A stretch of 64,000 nt of DNA from Modestobacter sp. Leaf380 (GTDB taxonomy: Bacteria; Actinomycetota; Actinomycetes; Mycobacteriales; Geodermatophilaceae). A program made the translations under genes and the position numbers. The stretch is from positions 333,012-397,011 of the forward strand of contig NZ_LMQC01000012.1 in the NCBI RefSeq assembly GCF_001424485.1. The letters run 5' to 3'. This document shows, piece after piece, positions 32,358-42,067 of the stretch (position 1 is its first letter; each line of letters opens with the position of its first letter). The notes beneath the pieces were generated by a model that searched no databases, was not told the origin of the DNA, and saw only the letters and a list, made by a program, of their open reading frames with translations.

Positions 32358-33482
32358 ATGGCGGACGACTTCGTACCCGGCCTCGAGGGCGTCATCGCCT
32401 TCGAGACCACCATCGCCGAGCCGGACAAGGACGGCGGGTCGCTCCGCTACCGCGGCGTCGACATCGAGGACCTCGTCGGCAAGGTGACGTTCGGCGACGT
32501 CTTCGGCCTCCTGGTCGACGGCCGCTTCGGCCAGGGCCTCCCGCCCGCCGAGCCCTTCCCGATCCCGGTGCACACCGGCGACGTACGGGTCGACGTGCAG
32601 GCGGCGCTGGCGATGCTGACCCCGATCTGGGGCTACCGCCCGCTGCTGGACATCACCGACACCGAGGCCCGCGACGAGCTGGCCCGCGCCGCGGTCATGG
32701 CGCTGTCCTACGTGGCGCAGTCCGCCCGCGGCATCGGGGTCCCGGCCGTGCCGCAGCGGCGCGTCGACGAGGCCTCGACGATCGTCGAGCGCTTCATGGT
32801 GCGCTGGCGCGGCGAGCCCGACCCCCGGCACGTCGCCGCGGTCGACGCCTACTGGACCTCGGCCGCCGAGCACGGCATGAACGCCTCCACCTTCACCGCC
32901 CGGGTCATCGCCTCCACCGGCGCGGACGTCGCGGCGTCGCTGTCCGGCGCGATCGGCGCGATGAGCGGCCCGCTGCACGGCGGAGCCCCCTCCCGCGTGC
33001 TGCACATGCTCGACGAGGTCGAGGGCACCGGCGACGCGGAGAAGTACGTCAAGGACCTGCTCGACCGCAAGGAGCGGTTGATGGGCTTCGGCCACCGGGT
33101 CTACCGCGCCGAGGACCCCCGCGCCCGCGTGCTGCGCCGCGCCGCCAAGGAGCTCGCCGCCCCCCGCTTCGACGCCGCTCTCGCCCTGGAGAACGCTGCG
33201 CTGAAGGAACTCCGCGAGCGTCGTCCCGACCGTCCGGTCGAGACCAACGTCGAGTTCTGGGCCGCGATCGTGCTGGACTTCGCCGAGGTGCCCAGCCACA
33301 TGTTCACCTCGATGTTCACCTGCGCCCGCACCGCGGGATGGAGCGCGCACATCCTGGAGCAGAAGCAGACCGGCCGGCTCGTCCGCCCGTCCGCCCGCTA
33401 CATCGGCCCCGACCCGCGCAAGCCCGAGGACGTCGAGGGCTGGGACACGGTGAAGACCAAGGAGATCAGCGAGCCCGCCTGA
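32358..33482 (+). CDS. citA: citrate synthase 2 (CitA-type)
   Basis: 374 residues. Condenses acetyl-CoA and oxaloacetate at the entry of the TCA cycle. Conserved His in SGPLHGGAPSRVLHML, GFGHRVYRAEDPRARVL with the second His, and VEFWAAIVLDFAEVPSHMFT with the catalytic Asp; RLVRPSARYIGPDPR near the C-terminus. It starts with the short actinobacterial N-terminus FVPGLEGVIAFETTIAEPD. ATG 32358 with GAGGAGC upstream. Followed by a strong hairpin terminator. Confidence 0.95.
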   Translation: MADDFVPGLEGVIAFETTIAEPDKDGGSLRYRGVDIEDLVGKVTFGDVFGLLVDGRFGQGLPPAEPFPIPVHTGDVRVDVQAALAMLTPIWGYRPLLDITDTEARDELARAAVMALSYVAQSARGIGVPAVPQRRVDEASTIVERFMVRWRGEPDPRHVAAVDAYWTSAAEHGMNASTFTARVIASTGADVAASLSGAIGAMSGPLHGGAPSRVLHMLDEVEGTGDAEKYVKDLLDRKERLMGFGHRVYRAEDPRARVLRRAAKELAAPRFDAALALENAALKELRERRPDRPVETNVEFWAAIVLDFAEVPSHMFTSMFTCARTAGWSAHILEQKQTGRLVRPSARYIGPDPRKPEDVEGWDTVKTKEISEPA

Positions 33483-34688
<1,206 letters not shown>

Positions 34689-34690
34689 CG

Positions 34691-34720
34691 GGTGTGGGGG
34701 CGCACCCGCGCCCCCACACC
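34691..34720. terminator. bidirectional terminator between serC and the ATP-grasp gene
   Basis: 13-base perfect arms (34691-34703 and 34708-34720) around a 4-base loop. It lies 2 bases after the serC stop and 4 before the convergent gene's stop, so it can serve both. Confidence 0.75.
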
Positions 34721-34724
34721 CCGC

Positions 34725-36203
34725 TCACGGCAGCAGCCAGGTGTCCTTGCTGCCGCCGCCGCGGCTGGAGTTGACCAGCAGGGAGCCCTCCTCGAGGGCC
34801 ACCCGGGTCAGCGGTGCGGGCACCACGCGGGTCGTGGACCCGGCCACGGCGAAGACCCGCAGGTCCGCCCGCCGGGGGACGACGACGCCCTCCACCAGGG
34901 TGGGCACCGTCGAGAAGTCCACCGGCTCCTGGGCGACGAACCGGTGCGGGGTCGCCGCCACCTCGGCAGCCAGCGCGGCGAGCTCGGCCGCGGAGCAGGT
35001 GGGGCCGAAGACGACTCCCTGCCCGCCGTACCCGTCGACGGGCTTGACGACCAGCTCGTGCAGCCGGTCGCGGACCGCGGCGTGGTCACCGGGGTCGGCC
35101 AGCACCCAGGTGGGCACGGTGTCCAGCACCGGCTCCTCCCCCAGGTAGAACCGGATCATCGCCGGGACGTGGCAGTAGGTGGCCTTGTCGTCGGCGACGC
35201 CGTTGCCGGGCACGTTGGCCAGGGCCAGCCGTCCGGCGCGCACGGCCTCGCCGAGCAGCACGTCCAGCGGGGTGCCCGTGGGGTTGAGGTGGGCGGCGAG
35301 CTCGTCCTCGTCGAAGCGCCGGTAGAGCACGTCGACCGGCACCCGCTCGCCGTCGACCTCCACGGCCACACCGCCGGCCGGGGTGGCCCACAGGGTGTCG
35401 GGGGTGGCGATGGGGACGCCCATGGCCTCGGCGAGCAGCCGGTGCTCGAACCAGGCGGTGTTCACCGGGCCGTCGGTGAGCAGCGCGACCTGCGGGGTGC
35501 CGGTGCAGGCGGGCGGGGCCGCATCGGCGAGCGCGGCGTGCAGCACGGCGACGGCCTCGTGCGGCTCGGGCAGCGACATCCCGTCGAACAGCTGGGGCAA
35601 CGCGGTGCGGCTGGAGTCCCGGTTGACGATGGCGTAGCCCAGCCCGGAGGGCACCCGCAGGTTGTCCTCCAGCACGACCCACCCGTCGCGGCCGTGCAGC
35701 AGGTCCAGCCCCGCGACGGTGACCCGCTGCTGGCCGGGGACGGCCAGGGAGGCGGCCGCGGCGCGGTAGCCGGGGCTGCGGGTGACCAGCCACTCGGGGA
35801 CGACGCCGGCCTGCACCGCCTCGGGGCGGGTGTCCCGGGTGTCACCGCGCCGGCGCCCGACCGGGCGGTAGGCGTCGGCGAGGAAGGCGTTGAGCGCGCG
35901 GGTGCGCTGCTCGACGCCACGGCTCAGGTGCGCCCAGTCCGTGCCGGTCACCACCCGGGGCAACGGGTCCATCGGGAACGGCAGCTCCTGCAGCTCGCCG
36001 TCGACGAAGGTGCCGAAGACGACGCCGCGGGCCCGGCGCTCGCGGCCCATCTCGCCGACCACCGAGGCCAGTCCGACGCCGCCGAGCTCCTCCAGGGCCG
36101 GGGCGACCGGGGCGTACCCCTCGTGCAGCGTGCCGTCGGGGCCGACCGCCTCGTCGACGGCCGATCCCGGGTAGCGCTCGAAGACGCCGGTCGCCTCGGT
36201 CAT
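34725..36203 (-). CDS. circularly permuted type 2 ATP-grasp protein
   Basis: 492 residues. Member of the CP_ATP-grasp family, carboxylate-amine ligases implicated in peptide bond formation. Features: LYRRFDEDELAAHLNPTGTPLD, NVPGNGVADDKATYCHVPAM, HELVVKPVDGYGGQGVVFGP with ATP-grasp Lys and Gly-rich loop, and LLVNSSRGGGSKDTWLLP at the end. The usual partners of this family (alpha-E domain and transglutaminase genes) are absent. Instead it follows an S9 peptidase by 7 bases, in line with an AsnO-like amidotransferase. Substrate unknown. ATG 36203. Confidence 0.9.
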   Translation of the reverse strand: MTEATGVFERYPGSAVDEAVGPDGTLHEGYAPVAPALEELGGVGLASVVGEMGRERRARGVVFGTFVDGELQELPFPMDPLPRVVTGTDWAHLSRGVEQRTRALNAFLADAYRPVGRRRGDTRDTRPEAVQAGVVPEWLVTRSPGYRAAAASLAVPGQQRVTVAGLDLLHGRDGWVVLEDNLRVPSGLGYAIVNRDSSRTALPQLFDGMSLPEPHEAVAVLHAALADAAPPACTGTPQVALLTDGPVNTAWFEHRLLAEAMGVPIATPDTLWATPAGGVAVEVDGERVPVDVLYRRFDEDELAAHLNPTGTPLDVLLGEAVRAGRLALANVPGNGVADDKATYCHVPAMIRFYLGEEPVLDTVPTWVLADPGDHAAVRDRLHELVVKPVDGYGGQGVVFGPTCSAAELAALAAEVAATPHRFVAQEPVDFSTVPTLVEGVVVPRRADLRVFAVAGSTTRVVPAPLTRVALEEGSLLVNSSRGGGSKDTWLLP

Positions 36204-36210
36204 GTGTCCC

Positions 36211-38082
36211 TCACAGCCAGCGGTCGAACCAGGCGGTGATCCGCTCGGTCAGCGTCACCAGGTTCTCCCGGCCCACGACGGTGTGGCCCTCACCGGGCAG
36301 CAGCAGCAGCTCGGCGGGGGCGCCGAGGGCCGTCAGCGCCTGGTGGGCCTGCACGGACTCCGCGACGGGCACGTTGGTGTCCCGGTCACCGTGCGCCAGC
36401 AGGACCGGGGAACGCAAGCGCTCCAGCGAGGTCATCGGGCTGATCGTGGCGAGCATCTCCCGGTCGGCCACCGGGTCGCCGTACTCGGTCACCGACGCCG
36501 CGGCCATCCACGGCTCGGTGCCGGCGAAGAAGCTGCGCAGGTCGCTCATCCCGGCCAGGGACACCCCGGCGGCGAAGAGCTCCGGCCACCGGGTCAGCGC
36601 GACCAGGCTCAGGTAGCCCCCGTAGGACCACCCGTGCGCACCCACGGCCCCGGGGACGGCGATGCCGGCCCGGACCAGGTGCTCGACGGTGGCGGGGACG
36701 TCGGCGAAGGAGGCCTCGCGGGCGTCGACGTCGTCGGCGGCCATGAACGCCCCGCCCCGCCCCCCGGACCCGCGCACGTTGGGGGCGAAGACGGTCAGCC
36801 CGGCGGCGACCAGCGCCTGGGCCACCGGGGACCAGGCCGGGCGCTCCTGGCCCTCGGGGCCGCCGTGGAAGCTGACCACCGTGCGGTTGGGTCCGTGCAC
36901 GTCGGGCGGGGTGTAGAGCCAGCCCTCCAGCGCCAGGCCGTCGGTGGCGCGGTAGCGGTGCCGGACCGGGGTGACCAGCAGGTCCGGGTTGGGCAGCCGC
37001 GGGCTGGACGGGAGCGGCCTCGGGGCGGTGGCCCGCTCGTCCAGGGAGACCAGGTGCAGCGCGCGGGGGGCGCCCGGGCCGGTCAGCTCGGCGACCAGCG
37101 AGGTGCCGTCGGCGGCCAGCGACCAGCCCGGCATGACCGGCAGCGGCAGCGGCACCGCCCGGACCAGGGACCCGTCGGAGACCCGGCGCAGTTCCAGCTC
37201 GGTGCAGCCCTCGGCGTTCCACAGGCAGAGCACGGTGCCGTCGGCCCGCACGGCGTAGCCGTCGAGGTCGGCGTCGGGACGGCGGACCAGCACCCGCGCC
37301 TCCCCCGGCACGGCGTCCGCGGACAGGTCGACCTGCAGCAACGCCGTGCGGTCCTCCCCGGGCGGCCCGGGCAGCGCCGCGCGCAGCCAGACCGACCGGC
37401 CCTCCGGGCCGAAACGGCCGTCCTCGCTGGCCTGCCCGCCGGCGTGCCGGAGCGGGACGACGCGGCGCTGCTCGCCGGTGGCGACGTCGATGACCACGAC
37501 GTGCCGGTGCCCGCGCGGGCCGCGCCGGGCCAGCACGGTGCCCTCGTCCGGGGACACCGCGGTGACGGCGAGGAACCCGCCGGTGGCCAGCGTGCGGTGC
37601 GCCCCGGAGACGACGTCGACCAGCACGACGTCGGCACCGGGCCCGTCGGCGATCGTGCACACGTAGTGGCCGGGTCGGCCGGTCCAGCCCCCGGCGAACA
37701 CGGTGACGCGGGGGTCCTCACCGGCGACCAGCCGGGCGTCGGAGCCGTCGGGGCGGACCACCCACAGCTGGGCGCAGATCGAGCCGCCGGGGCTCACCAG
37801 GTAGGCCAGCCACTCCCCGTCCGGGGACCAGGCGACAGAGACGACCTCCTGCTCGGGGCCCGACAGCACCAGCGGCGGGGTCTGCTGGTCCAGCGTGGCG
37901 ACCTCGAGGCGGGGCCGGCCGGAGCGGTCGCTGACGAAGGCGACCCGGTCGCCGTCGGGTGCCAGCGCGGGGCACCAGGCGCCGGCGGCCGCGGCGATCT
38001 CGGTGACCGCGAGGCGGACGTCGGTGGTGAGGCCGTGCGGGTCGGAGCCGGCAGGGCGCAGGCCGGTGTCGGGGCGGGTCAT
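36211..38082 (-). CDS. S9 family prolyl oligopeptidase-type peptidase
   Basis: 623 residues. N-terminal seven-bladed beta-propeller (WSPDGEWLAYLVSPGGS and similar blades) over an alpha/beta-hydrolase domain. Catalytic triad visible: Ser about 486 in GAHGWSYGGYLSL, Asp about 568 in LLAHGDRDTNVP, His about 600 in LLPGEGHTVVG. No signal peptide, so cytoplasmic. Such enzymes trim short peptides or acyl-amino acids. ATG 38082 with GAGGAGG upstream. It is transcribed with the ATP-grasp gene. Confidence 0.93.
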   Translation of the reverse strand: MTRPDTGLRPAGSDPHGLTTDVRLAVTEIAAAAGAWCPALAPDGDRVAFVSDRSGRPRLEVATLDQQTPPLVLSGPEQEVVSVAWSPDGEWLAYLVSPGGSICAQLWVVRPDGSDARLVAGEDPRVTVFAGGWTGRPGHYVCTIADGPGADVVLVDVVSGAHRTLATGGFLAVTAVSPDEGTVLARRGPRGHRHVVVIDVATGEQRRVVPLRHAGGQASEDGRFGPEGRSVWLRAALPGPPGEDRTALLQVDLSADAVPGEARVLVRRPDADLDGYAVRADGTVLCLWNAEGCTELELRRVSDGSLVRAVPLPLPVMPGWSLAADGTSLVAELTGPGAPRALHLVSLDERATAPRPLPSSPRLPNPDLLVTPVRHRYRATDGLALEGWLYTPPDVHGPNRTVVSFHGGPEGQERPAWSPVAQALVAAGLTVFAPNVRGSGGRGGAFMAADDVDAREASFADVPATVEHLVRAGIAVPGAVGAHGWSYGGYLSLVALTRWPELFAAGVSLAGMSDLRSFFAGTEPWMAAASVTEYGDPVADREMLATISPMTSLERLRSPVLLAHGDRDTNVPVAESVQAHQALTALGAPAELLLLPGEGHTVVGRENLVTLTERITAWFDRWL

Positions 38083-38168
38083 GCCACCTCCTCGGGGGTC
38101 GTGGGCGTCAGTCCGGTTGCAGCGCGGTGGGGCGCCCCGCTGTTCCGCGGTCCGCCACCTTCTCCGTA

Positions 38169-38188
38169 CCGGTGACCCGGGTCACCGG
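38169..38188. promoter_or_regulatory. 20-bp perfect palindrome upstream of the S9 peptidase operon
   Basis: CCGGTGACCCGGGTCACCGG, symmetric with no loop. Located 8 bases after the amidotransferase stop and about 85 bases ahead of the peptidase start. It could be an operator for a dimeric regulator or a short terminator stem. Confidence 0.4.
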
Positions 38189-38196
38189 CGACACGC

Positions 38197-39981
38197 TCAG
38201 CGGATGCCGTGCCGCTGCAGCCAGAGCTCCAGCAACCCCACCTGCCACAGCTGGTTGCTGCCCAGCGTCGTGCGGGCGCCGTTGGGGTCGGCCAGCAGGC
38301 GCTCGGTGTGGTCGGTGCGGAACAGGCCGCGCTCGCGGGCCTCGGGGGCGTGCAGCGCGTCCCGGACCGAGGCCAGGTACTCGCCCTCCAGGTGGATGAT
38401 CGCCGGCACCGGGAAGTAGCCCTTGGGCCGGTCGATGACGTGGGCGGGGACGACCTTGCGGGCGGCGTCCTTGAGGACGCCCTTGCCGCCGTGGGCCAGC
38501 TTCAGCTCCGGCGGGACGGCGGCGGCGAGCTCGACGAACTCGTGGTCCAGGAACGGCACCCGGGCCTCCAGCCCCCAGGCCATCGTCATGTTGTCCACCC
38601 GCTTCACCGGGTCGTCGACGAGCATGACCGTGGAGTCCAGGCGCAGCGCGCGGTCCAGGGTGGTGTCCGCGCCCGGGCGGGCGAAGTGGTCGGCCACGAA
38701 GGCCCGGCTGACGTCGTCGGTGACCAGCCAGCGGTCGGCCAGGATCCCGGCCAGCTCGGCGTGCGGGCGGTCGACGAACACCGAGGCGTACGCGTCGACG
38801 GCGCGGTCGCGGGGGACGCCGTCCAGCGGCGGGTACCAGTCGTAGCCGGCCAGCACCTCGTCGGCGCCCTGCCCGCTCTGCACGACCTTCACGTGCTGGC
38901 TGACCTGCTGGGAGAGCAGGTAGAAGGCGACGCAGTCGTGGCTGACCATCGGCTCGCTCATCGCCGCGATCGCGCCGTCCAGCCCGGCGTGCACGTCGCT
39001 GGAGGGCACCAGCAGCCGGTGGTGGTCGGTGCCGAATGTCTCCGCGACCACGTCGGAGTAGGCGAACTCGTCACCCTCGCGGCCACCGACGGCCTCGAAG
39101 CCGATGGAGAAGGTGGCCAGGTCGCGCTGGCCCTCCTCGGCCAGCAGCCCGACGATCAGGCTGGAGTCCAGCCCGCCGGACAGCAGCACCCCGACCGGGA
39201 CGTCGGACACCATCCGCCGGCGGACGGCGACCCGCAGCTGCTCGAGCACCAGGTCCTGCCACTGCACGGGGTCCAGGTCGGCGAGGTCCGCGCGGCGCTC
39301 GTGGGTGGGCGCCCAGTAGGTCCAGTCGGACTCCCGGCCGTCGGCCTCGTAGGTGCGCACGGTGGCCGGGGGCAGCTTGCCGACGCCGGCCAGGATCGTC
39401 CGCGGGGCGGGCACCACGGAGTGGAAGGACATGTAGTGGTGCAGCGCGACCGGGTCGATCGAGGTGTCCACCCCGCCCGCGCGGACCAGCGCCGGCAGGC
39501 TGGAGGCGATCCGCACCCGGCCGGGCCCACGGCTGAGGTAGACCGGCTTGATGCCCAGCCGGTCCCGGGCCACGACGACCCGCCCCGACCCGCGCTCCAC
39601 CACCACGAAGGCGAACATGCCGAGGAACCGCTCGACACAGGCCGCGCCCCACCGGTGGTAGGCCTTCAGCACCACCTCGGTGTCGCTGGTCGAGGCGAAC
39701 CGGTAGCCCGCGGCGTGCAGCTCCTCGCGCAGCTCGCGGTAGTTGTAGACGATCCCGTTGAACACGACGGTCAGGCCCAGCTCGATGTCCACCATCGGCT
39801 GCGCGCCGGCGTCGGTGAGGTCGATGATCTTCAGTCGCCGGTGGCCCAGCGCGACCGGACCGGACTGCCAGACGCCGGACCCGTCGGGCCCACGGGGCGC
39901 CAGCTGGTCGCACATGGCGGCCACCGCCGCCACGTCGGCGACGCCTCCGTCGAACCGGACCTCGGCCGAGATGCCGCACAC
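38197..39981 (-). CDS. asparagine synthase-family amidotransferase, AsnO/NAGGN-type
   Basis: 594 residues. N-terminal class II glutaminase: GTG 39981 puts Cys at position 2 (V-CGISAEVRFDG), as required for catalysis; longer starts would bury it. LAPRGPDGSGVWQSGPVALGH and VFNGIVYNYRELREEL follow. The synthetase domain has the PP-loop GVLLSGGLDSSLIVGLL. SFHSVVPAPRTILAGVGKLP and the overall sequence resemble N-acetylglutaminylglutamine amidotransferase (the TIGR03104 trio family) more than housekeeping AsnB. The usual trio partners (GNAT/ATP-grasp fusion and M42 peptidase) are not here. Strong GGAGGAGG ribosome site. Substrate is an inference. Confidence 0.85.
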   Translation of the reverse strand: MCGISAEVRFDGGVADVAAVAAMCDQLAPRGPDGSGVWQSGPVALGHRRLKIIDLTDAGAQPMVDIELGLTVVFNGIVYNYRELREELHAAGYRFASTSDTEVVLKAYHRWGAACVERFLGMFAFVVVERGSGRVVVARDRLGIKPVYLSRGPGRVRIASSLPALVRAGGVDTSIDPVALHHYMSFHSVVPAPRTILAGVGKLPPATVRTYEADGRESDWTYWAPTHERRADLADLDPVQWQDLVLEQLRVAVRRRMVSDVPVGVLLSGGLDSSLIVGLLAEEGQRDLATFSIGFEAVGGREGDEFAYSDVVAETFGTDHHRLLVPSSDVHAGLDGAIAAMSEPMVSHDCVAFYLLSQQVSQHVKVVQSGQGADEVLAGYDWYPPLDGVPRDRAVDAYASVFVDRPHAELAGILADRWLVTDDVSRAFVADHFARPGADTTLDRALRLDSTVMLVDDPVKRVDNMTMAWGLEARVPFLDHEFVELAAAVPPELKLAHGGKGVLKDAARKVVPAHVIDRPKGYFPVPAIIHLEGEYLASVRDALHAPEARERGLFRTDHTERLLADPNGARTTLGSNQLWQVGLLELWLQRHGIR

Positions 39982-40172
39982 GAGCGCCTCCTCCCCGCCG
40001 GCCCGGGCCGGCGGTGTCGAACCGTCAGCCTGCCCGCTCCGTGTTGCCACGGCATGTCACGACCCCGCCCTGGTCGTCGCTCCCGGCGGTCCACCGGTGA
40101 CCGTGCGCTGTGACGCCGGACCGGACAGGGCCGACCGGGCGTGTCTGCCCCGGGCCGTCCCCGGGCGCGGTT

Positions 40173-40178
40173 AGCCTC
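40173..40178 (+). promoter_or_regulatory. possible sepH -10 element
   Basis: TAGCCT (TANNNT type) about 53 bases ahead of the sepH ATG. This gene has a normal GGAGG ribosome site, so the mRNA would have a leader. No convincing -35. Confidence 0.3.
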
Positions 40179-40230
40179 GGTCGAGGTCCCACGTCCGGGG
40201 CTCCCACCGGCTCCCCTGGAGGTCGCCAGA

Positions 40231-41175
40231 ATGCGCACCCTGCGCCTCGTGGCGCTCTCCGACGACGGCCGGAGCCTGGTCCTCGCGGCCGACGTCCCGG
40301 ACTCCATCGACAACGGCGAGCGGTTCCACGTCCCCATCGACGACCGGCTCAAGGCCGCCGTCCGCGGCGACGCCCAGCGGATGGGCCAGATCGAGCTCGA
40401 CCGCGGGAACGTCCTCCCGCCGCGGGTCATCCAGGCCCGGATCCGGGCCGGCGAGACCCCCGAGCAGGTCGCGCACGCCTCCGGCACGTCGGTCGAGCGG
40501 ATCATGCGCTTCGCCCACCCGGTCCTGCAGGAGCGGGAGCGGGTGGCCGAGCAGGCCCAGAACGCCCGGGTCCGGCTCTCCGAGGGCACCCCCAGCGTGG
40601 CGCTGGAGCAGTTCATGTCCGACCGGCTGCGACTGCTGGGCGCGGACCTGGACGCCGTCCGCTGGGACGCCCACCGCACCGAGGACGGCACCTGGCAGGT
40701 CCGGGCCGCCTGGCGCGCCGGGCACAAGTCGGGCACCACCAAGTGGAGCTACGACACGGTCACCCGCACCGTCACCCCGGTCGACGCGACCACGATGGAC
40801 TTCGCCGAGGGCACCCGCCTGGTGCGCGTCGTCCCCGACGTCCCGGCCGGTCTGCCCGCACCGGTGCCGACGCCGACGCCGCGCCGGTCGATCAACGTCG
40901 TCCGGGCCGCCGTCCTGGACGACGAGGACGACGTCGACGACCTCGCCGGGGACCGGGCCGACGACGTCGACACCCGCACCGCGCAGGAGATCGACGACGA
41001 GGTCCGCAACGTCGTCCCCACCGACGGCAGCCCGGTCGACGTGCTGCTGTCCGGCGACGGCGGTCCCGAGCACGACACCGTGGTCTTCGAGCGGATGGAA
41101 GGCGAGAACGAGGACCCCCGCGCGGCCATCCCGGCCTGGGAGGACATCGTCTTCGGGGTTCGTCGGCACCGCTGA
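40231..41175 (+). CDS. sepH: septation protein SepH (DUF3071)
   Basis: 314 residues. An actinobacterial cell-division factor that binds FtsZ and promotes ring assembly. The N-terminal DUF3071 domain starts MRTLRLVALSDDGRSLVLAA and includes RFHVPIDDRLKAAVRGDAQR. A helix-turn-helix-like segment, PPRVIQARIRAGETPEQVAH and SVERIMRFAHPVLQERERV, comes next. The C-terminus is acidic and probably disordered, rich in Asp/Glu (DDEDDVDDLAGDRADDVD). ATG 40231 follows GGAGG. Stand-alone gene divergent from the amidotransferase. Confidence 0.94.
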   Translation: MRTLRLVALSDDGRSLVLAADVPDSIDNGERFHVPIDDRLKAAVRGDAQRMGQIELDRGNVLPPRVIQARIRAGETPEQVAHASGTSVERIMRFAHPVLQERERVAEQAQNARVRLSEGTPSVALEQFMSDRLRLLGADLDAVRWDAHRTEDGTWQVRAAWRAGHKSGTTKWSYDTVTRTVTPVDATTMDFAEGTRLVRVVPDVPAGLPAPVPTPTPRRSINVVRAAVLDDEDDVDDLAGDRADDVDTRTAQEIDDEVRNVVPTDGSPVDVLLSGDGGPEHDTVVFERMEGENEDPRAAIPAWEDIVFGVRRHR

Positions 41176-41309
41176 GGTCCCCTCTCCCCGGACCCCCACC
41201 GTGACGCGGACGACGTGTCCGACCTGCGCACGGGGGTACCCACGTGCCCGACGGGGTCCCCGGTGCCTCCCCCGGCGCCGCTCCGTCCGCACACGGAACG
41301 GAGAACCCC

Positions 41310-41786
41310 ATGTCCGCATCGGTCTCGATGCCCATCGGCGGGGTGCAGGTCGGCGTCTACGACGACTACACCCAGGCCCAGCGGGCCGTCGACTTCCTCT
41401 CCGACGAGCAGTTCCCGGTGGAGAACGTGCAGATCGTCGGCAGTGACCTCCGCTCGGTCGAGCAGGTCGTCGGGCGGCTGACCTTCGCCCGCGCCGCGAT
41501 GGCCGGTGCCGCGTCGGGTGCCTGGTTCGGTCTCTTCGTCGGGCTGCTGCTGGGCATCTTCGCCCCCGACGGCAGCTCCTGGGTCAGCTCGGTGCTCACC
41601 GGCCTGGTGATCGGGCTGGTCTTCGGTGCGCTGTTCGGCCTGGCCGGCTTCGCCGCCACCCGGGGCCGCCGGGACTTCGCGACCAGCGGCCGGCAGATCG
41701 TCGCCGGCCGCTACGAGGTGCTGTGCAACCCGCAGTTCGCCGAGCAGGCGCGCGCCCACCTCGCCCGGCTCTCGCTGCGCGGCTGA
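41310..41786 (+). CDS. general stress protein 17M-like membrane protein
   Basis: 158 residues. N-terminal GSP17M-like domain (GVQVGVYDDYTQAQRAVDFL, FPVENVQIVGSDLRSVEQV), then two glycine-rich membrane helices (MAGAASGAWFGLFVGLLLGI and VLTGLVIGLVFGALFGLAG) and a short cytoplasmic tail. A role in general stress is inferred from the family name only. ATG 41310, GGAACGGAG upstream. Followed by a strong terminator. Confidence 0.87.
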   Translation: MSASVSMPIGGVQVGVYDDYTQAQRAVDFLSDEQFPVENVQIVGSDLRSVEQVVGRLTFARAAMAGAASGAWFGLFVGLLLGIFAPDGSSWVSSVLTGLVIGLVFGALFGLAGFAATRGRRDFATSGRQIVAGRYEVLCNPQFAEQARAHLARLSLRG

Positions 41787-41793
41787 CCCCCGT

Positions 41794-41831
41794 CGACCAC
41801 CGCCGGGGCCCCCGGGGCCCGGCGGTGGTCG
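41794..41831. terminator. bidirectional terminator after the stress-protein gene
   Basis: 14-base perfect arms (41794-41807, 41818-41831) around a 10-base GC-rich loop, between two convergent genes. Confidence 0.75.
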
Positions 41832-41837
41832 GGTGGG

Positions 41838-42050
41838 TCAGTTCCCGCTGCCGCCGCCCCAGCCGTTCGGGTGCGACCCCGGGCTGCTGCGGTAGGCCTC
41901 CGGGTCGCCCGTGACGGCGGTGCCACGGACGCCGTCGGACGCCCCGCCGTGCAGGGCCGCACCGCGCGCCCCGGCCCGGCGGTCGTGCACCAGCATCGCC
42001 ACCAGGGCGGCCACCACGATCACGCCCACCACGATCCAGAAGGTCGTCAT
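41838..42050 (-). CDS. small single-pass membrane protein, hypothetical
   Basis: 70 residues: membrane helix TTFWIVVGVIVVAALVAML at the N-terminus, then a polar Gly/Ser-rich tail ending NGWGGGSGN. No family recognised. ATG 42050 has TACCGT 6 bases upstream, supporting a leaderless start. It lies 17 bases after the TrmH gene. Confidence 0.68.
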   Translation of the reverse strand: MTTFWIVVGVIVVAALVAMLVHDRRAGARGAALHGGASDGVRGTAVTGDPEAYRSSPGSHPNGWGGGSGN

Positions 42051-42062
42051 GGCCGGACGGTA
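42051..42062 (-). promoter_or_regulatory. leaderless promoter for the small membrane protein
   Basis: TACCGT (42057-42062, minus strand), six bases, then ATG 42050. It falls directly after the TrmH gene stop. Confidence 0.4.
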
Positions 42063-42067
42063 GTCGG

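Noticed and set aside
34725-36203. Mycobacterial-type alpha-E / transglutaminase ATP-grasp operon
   Set aside because: Neither partner gene is next to this CP ATP-grasp gene.
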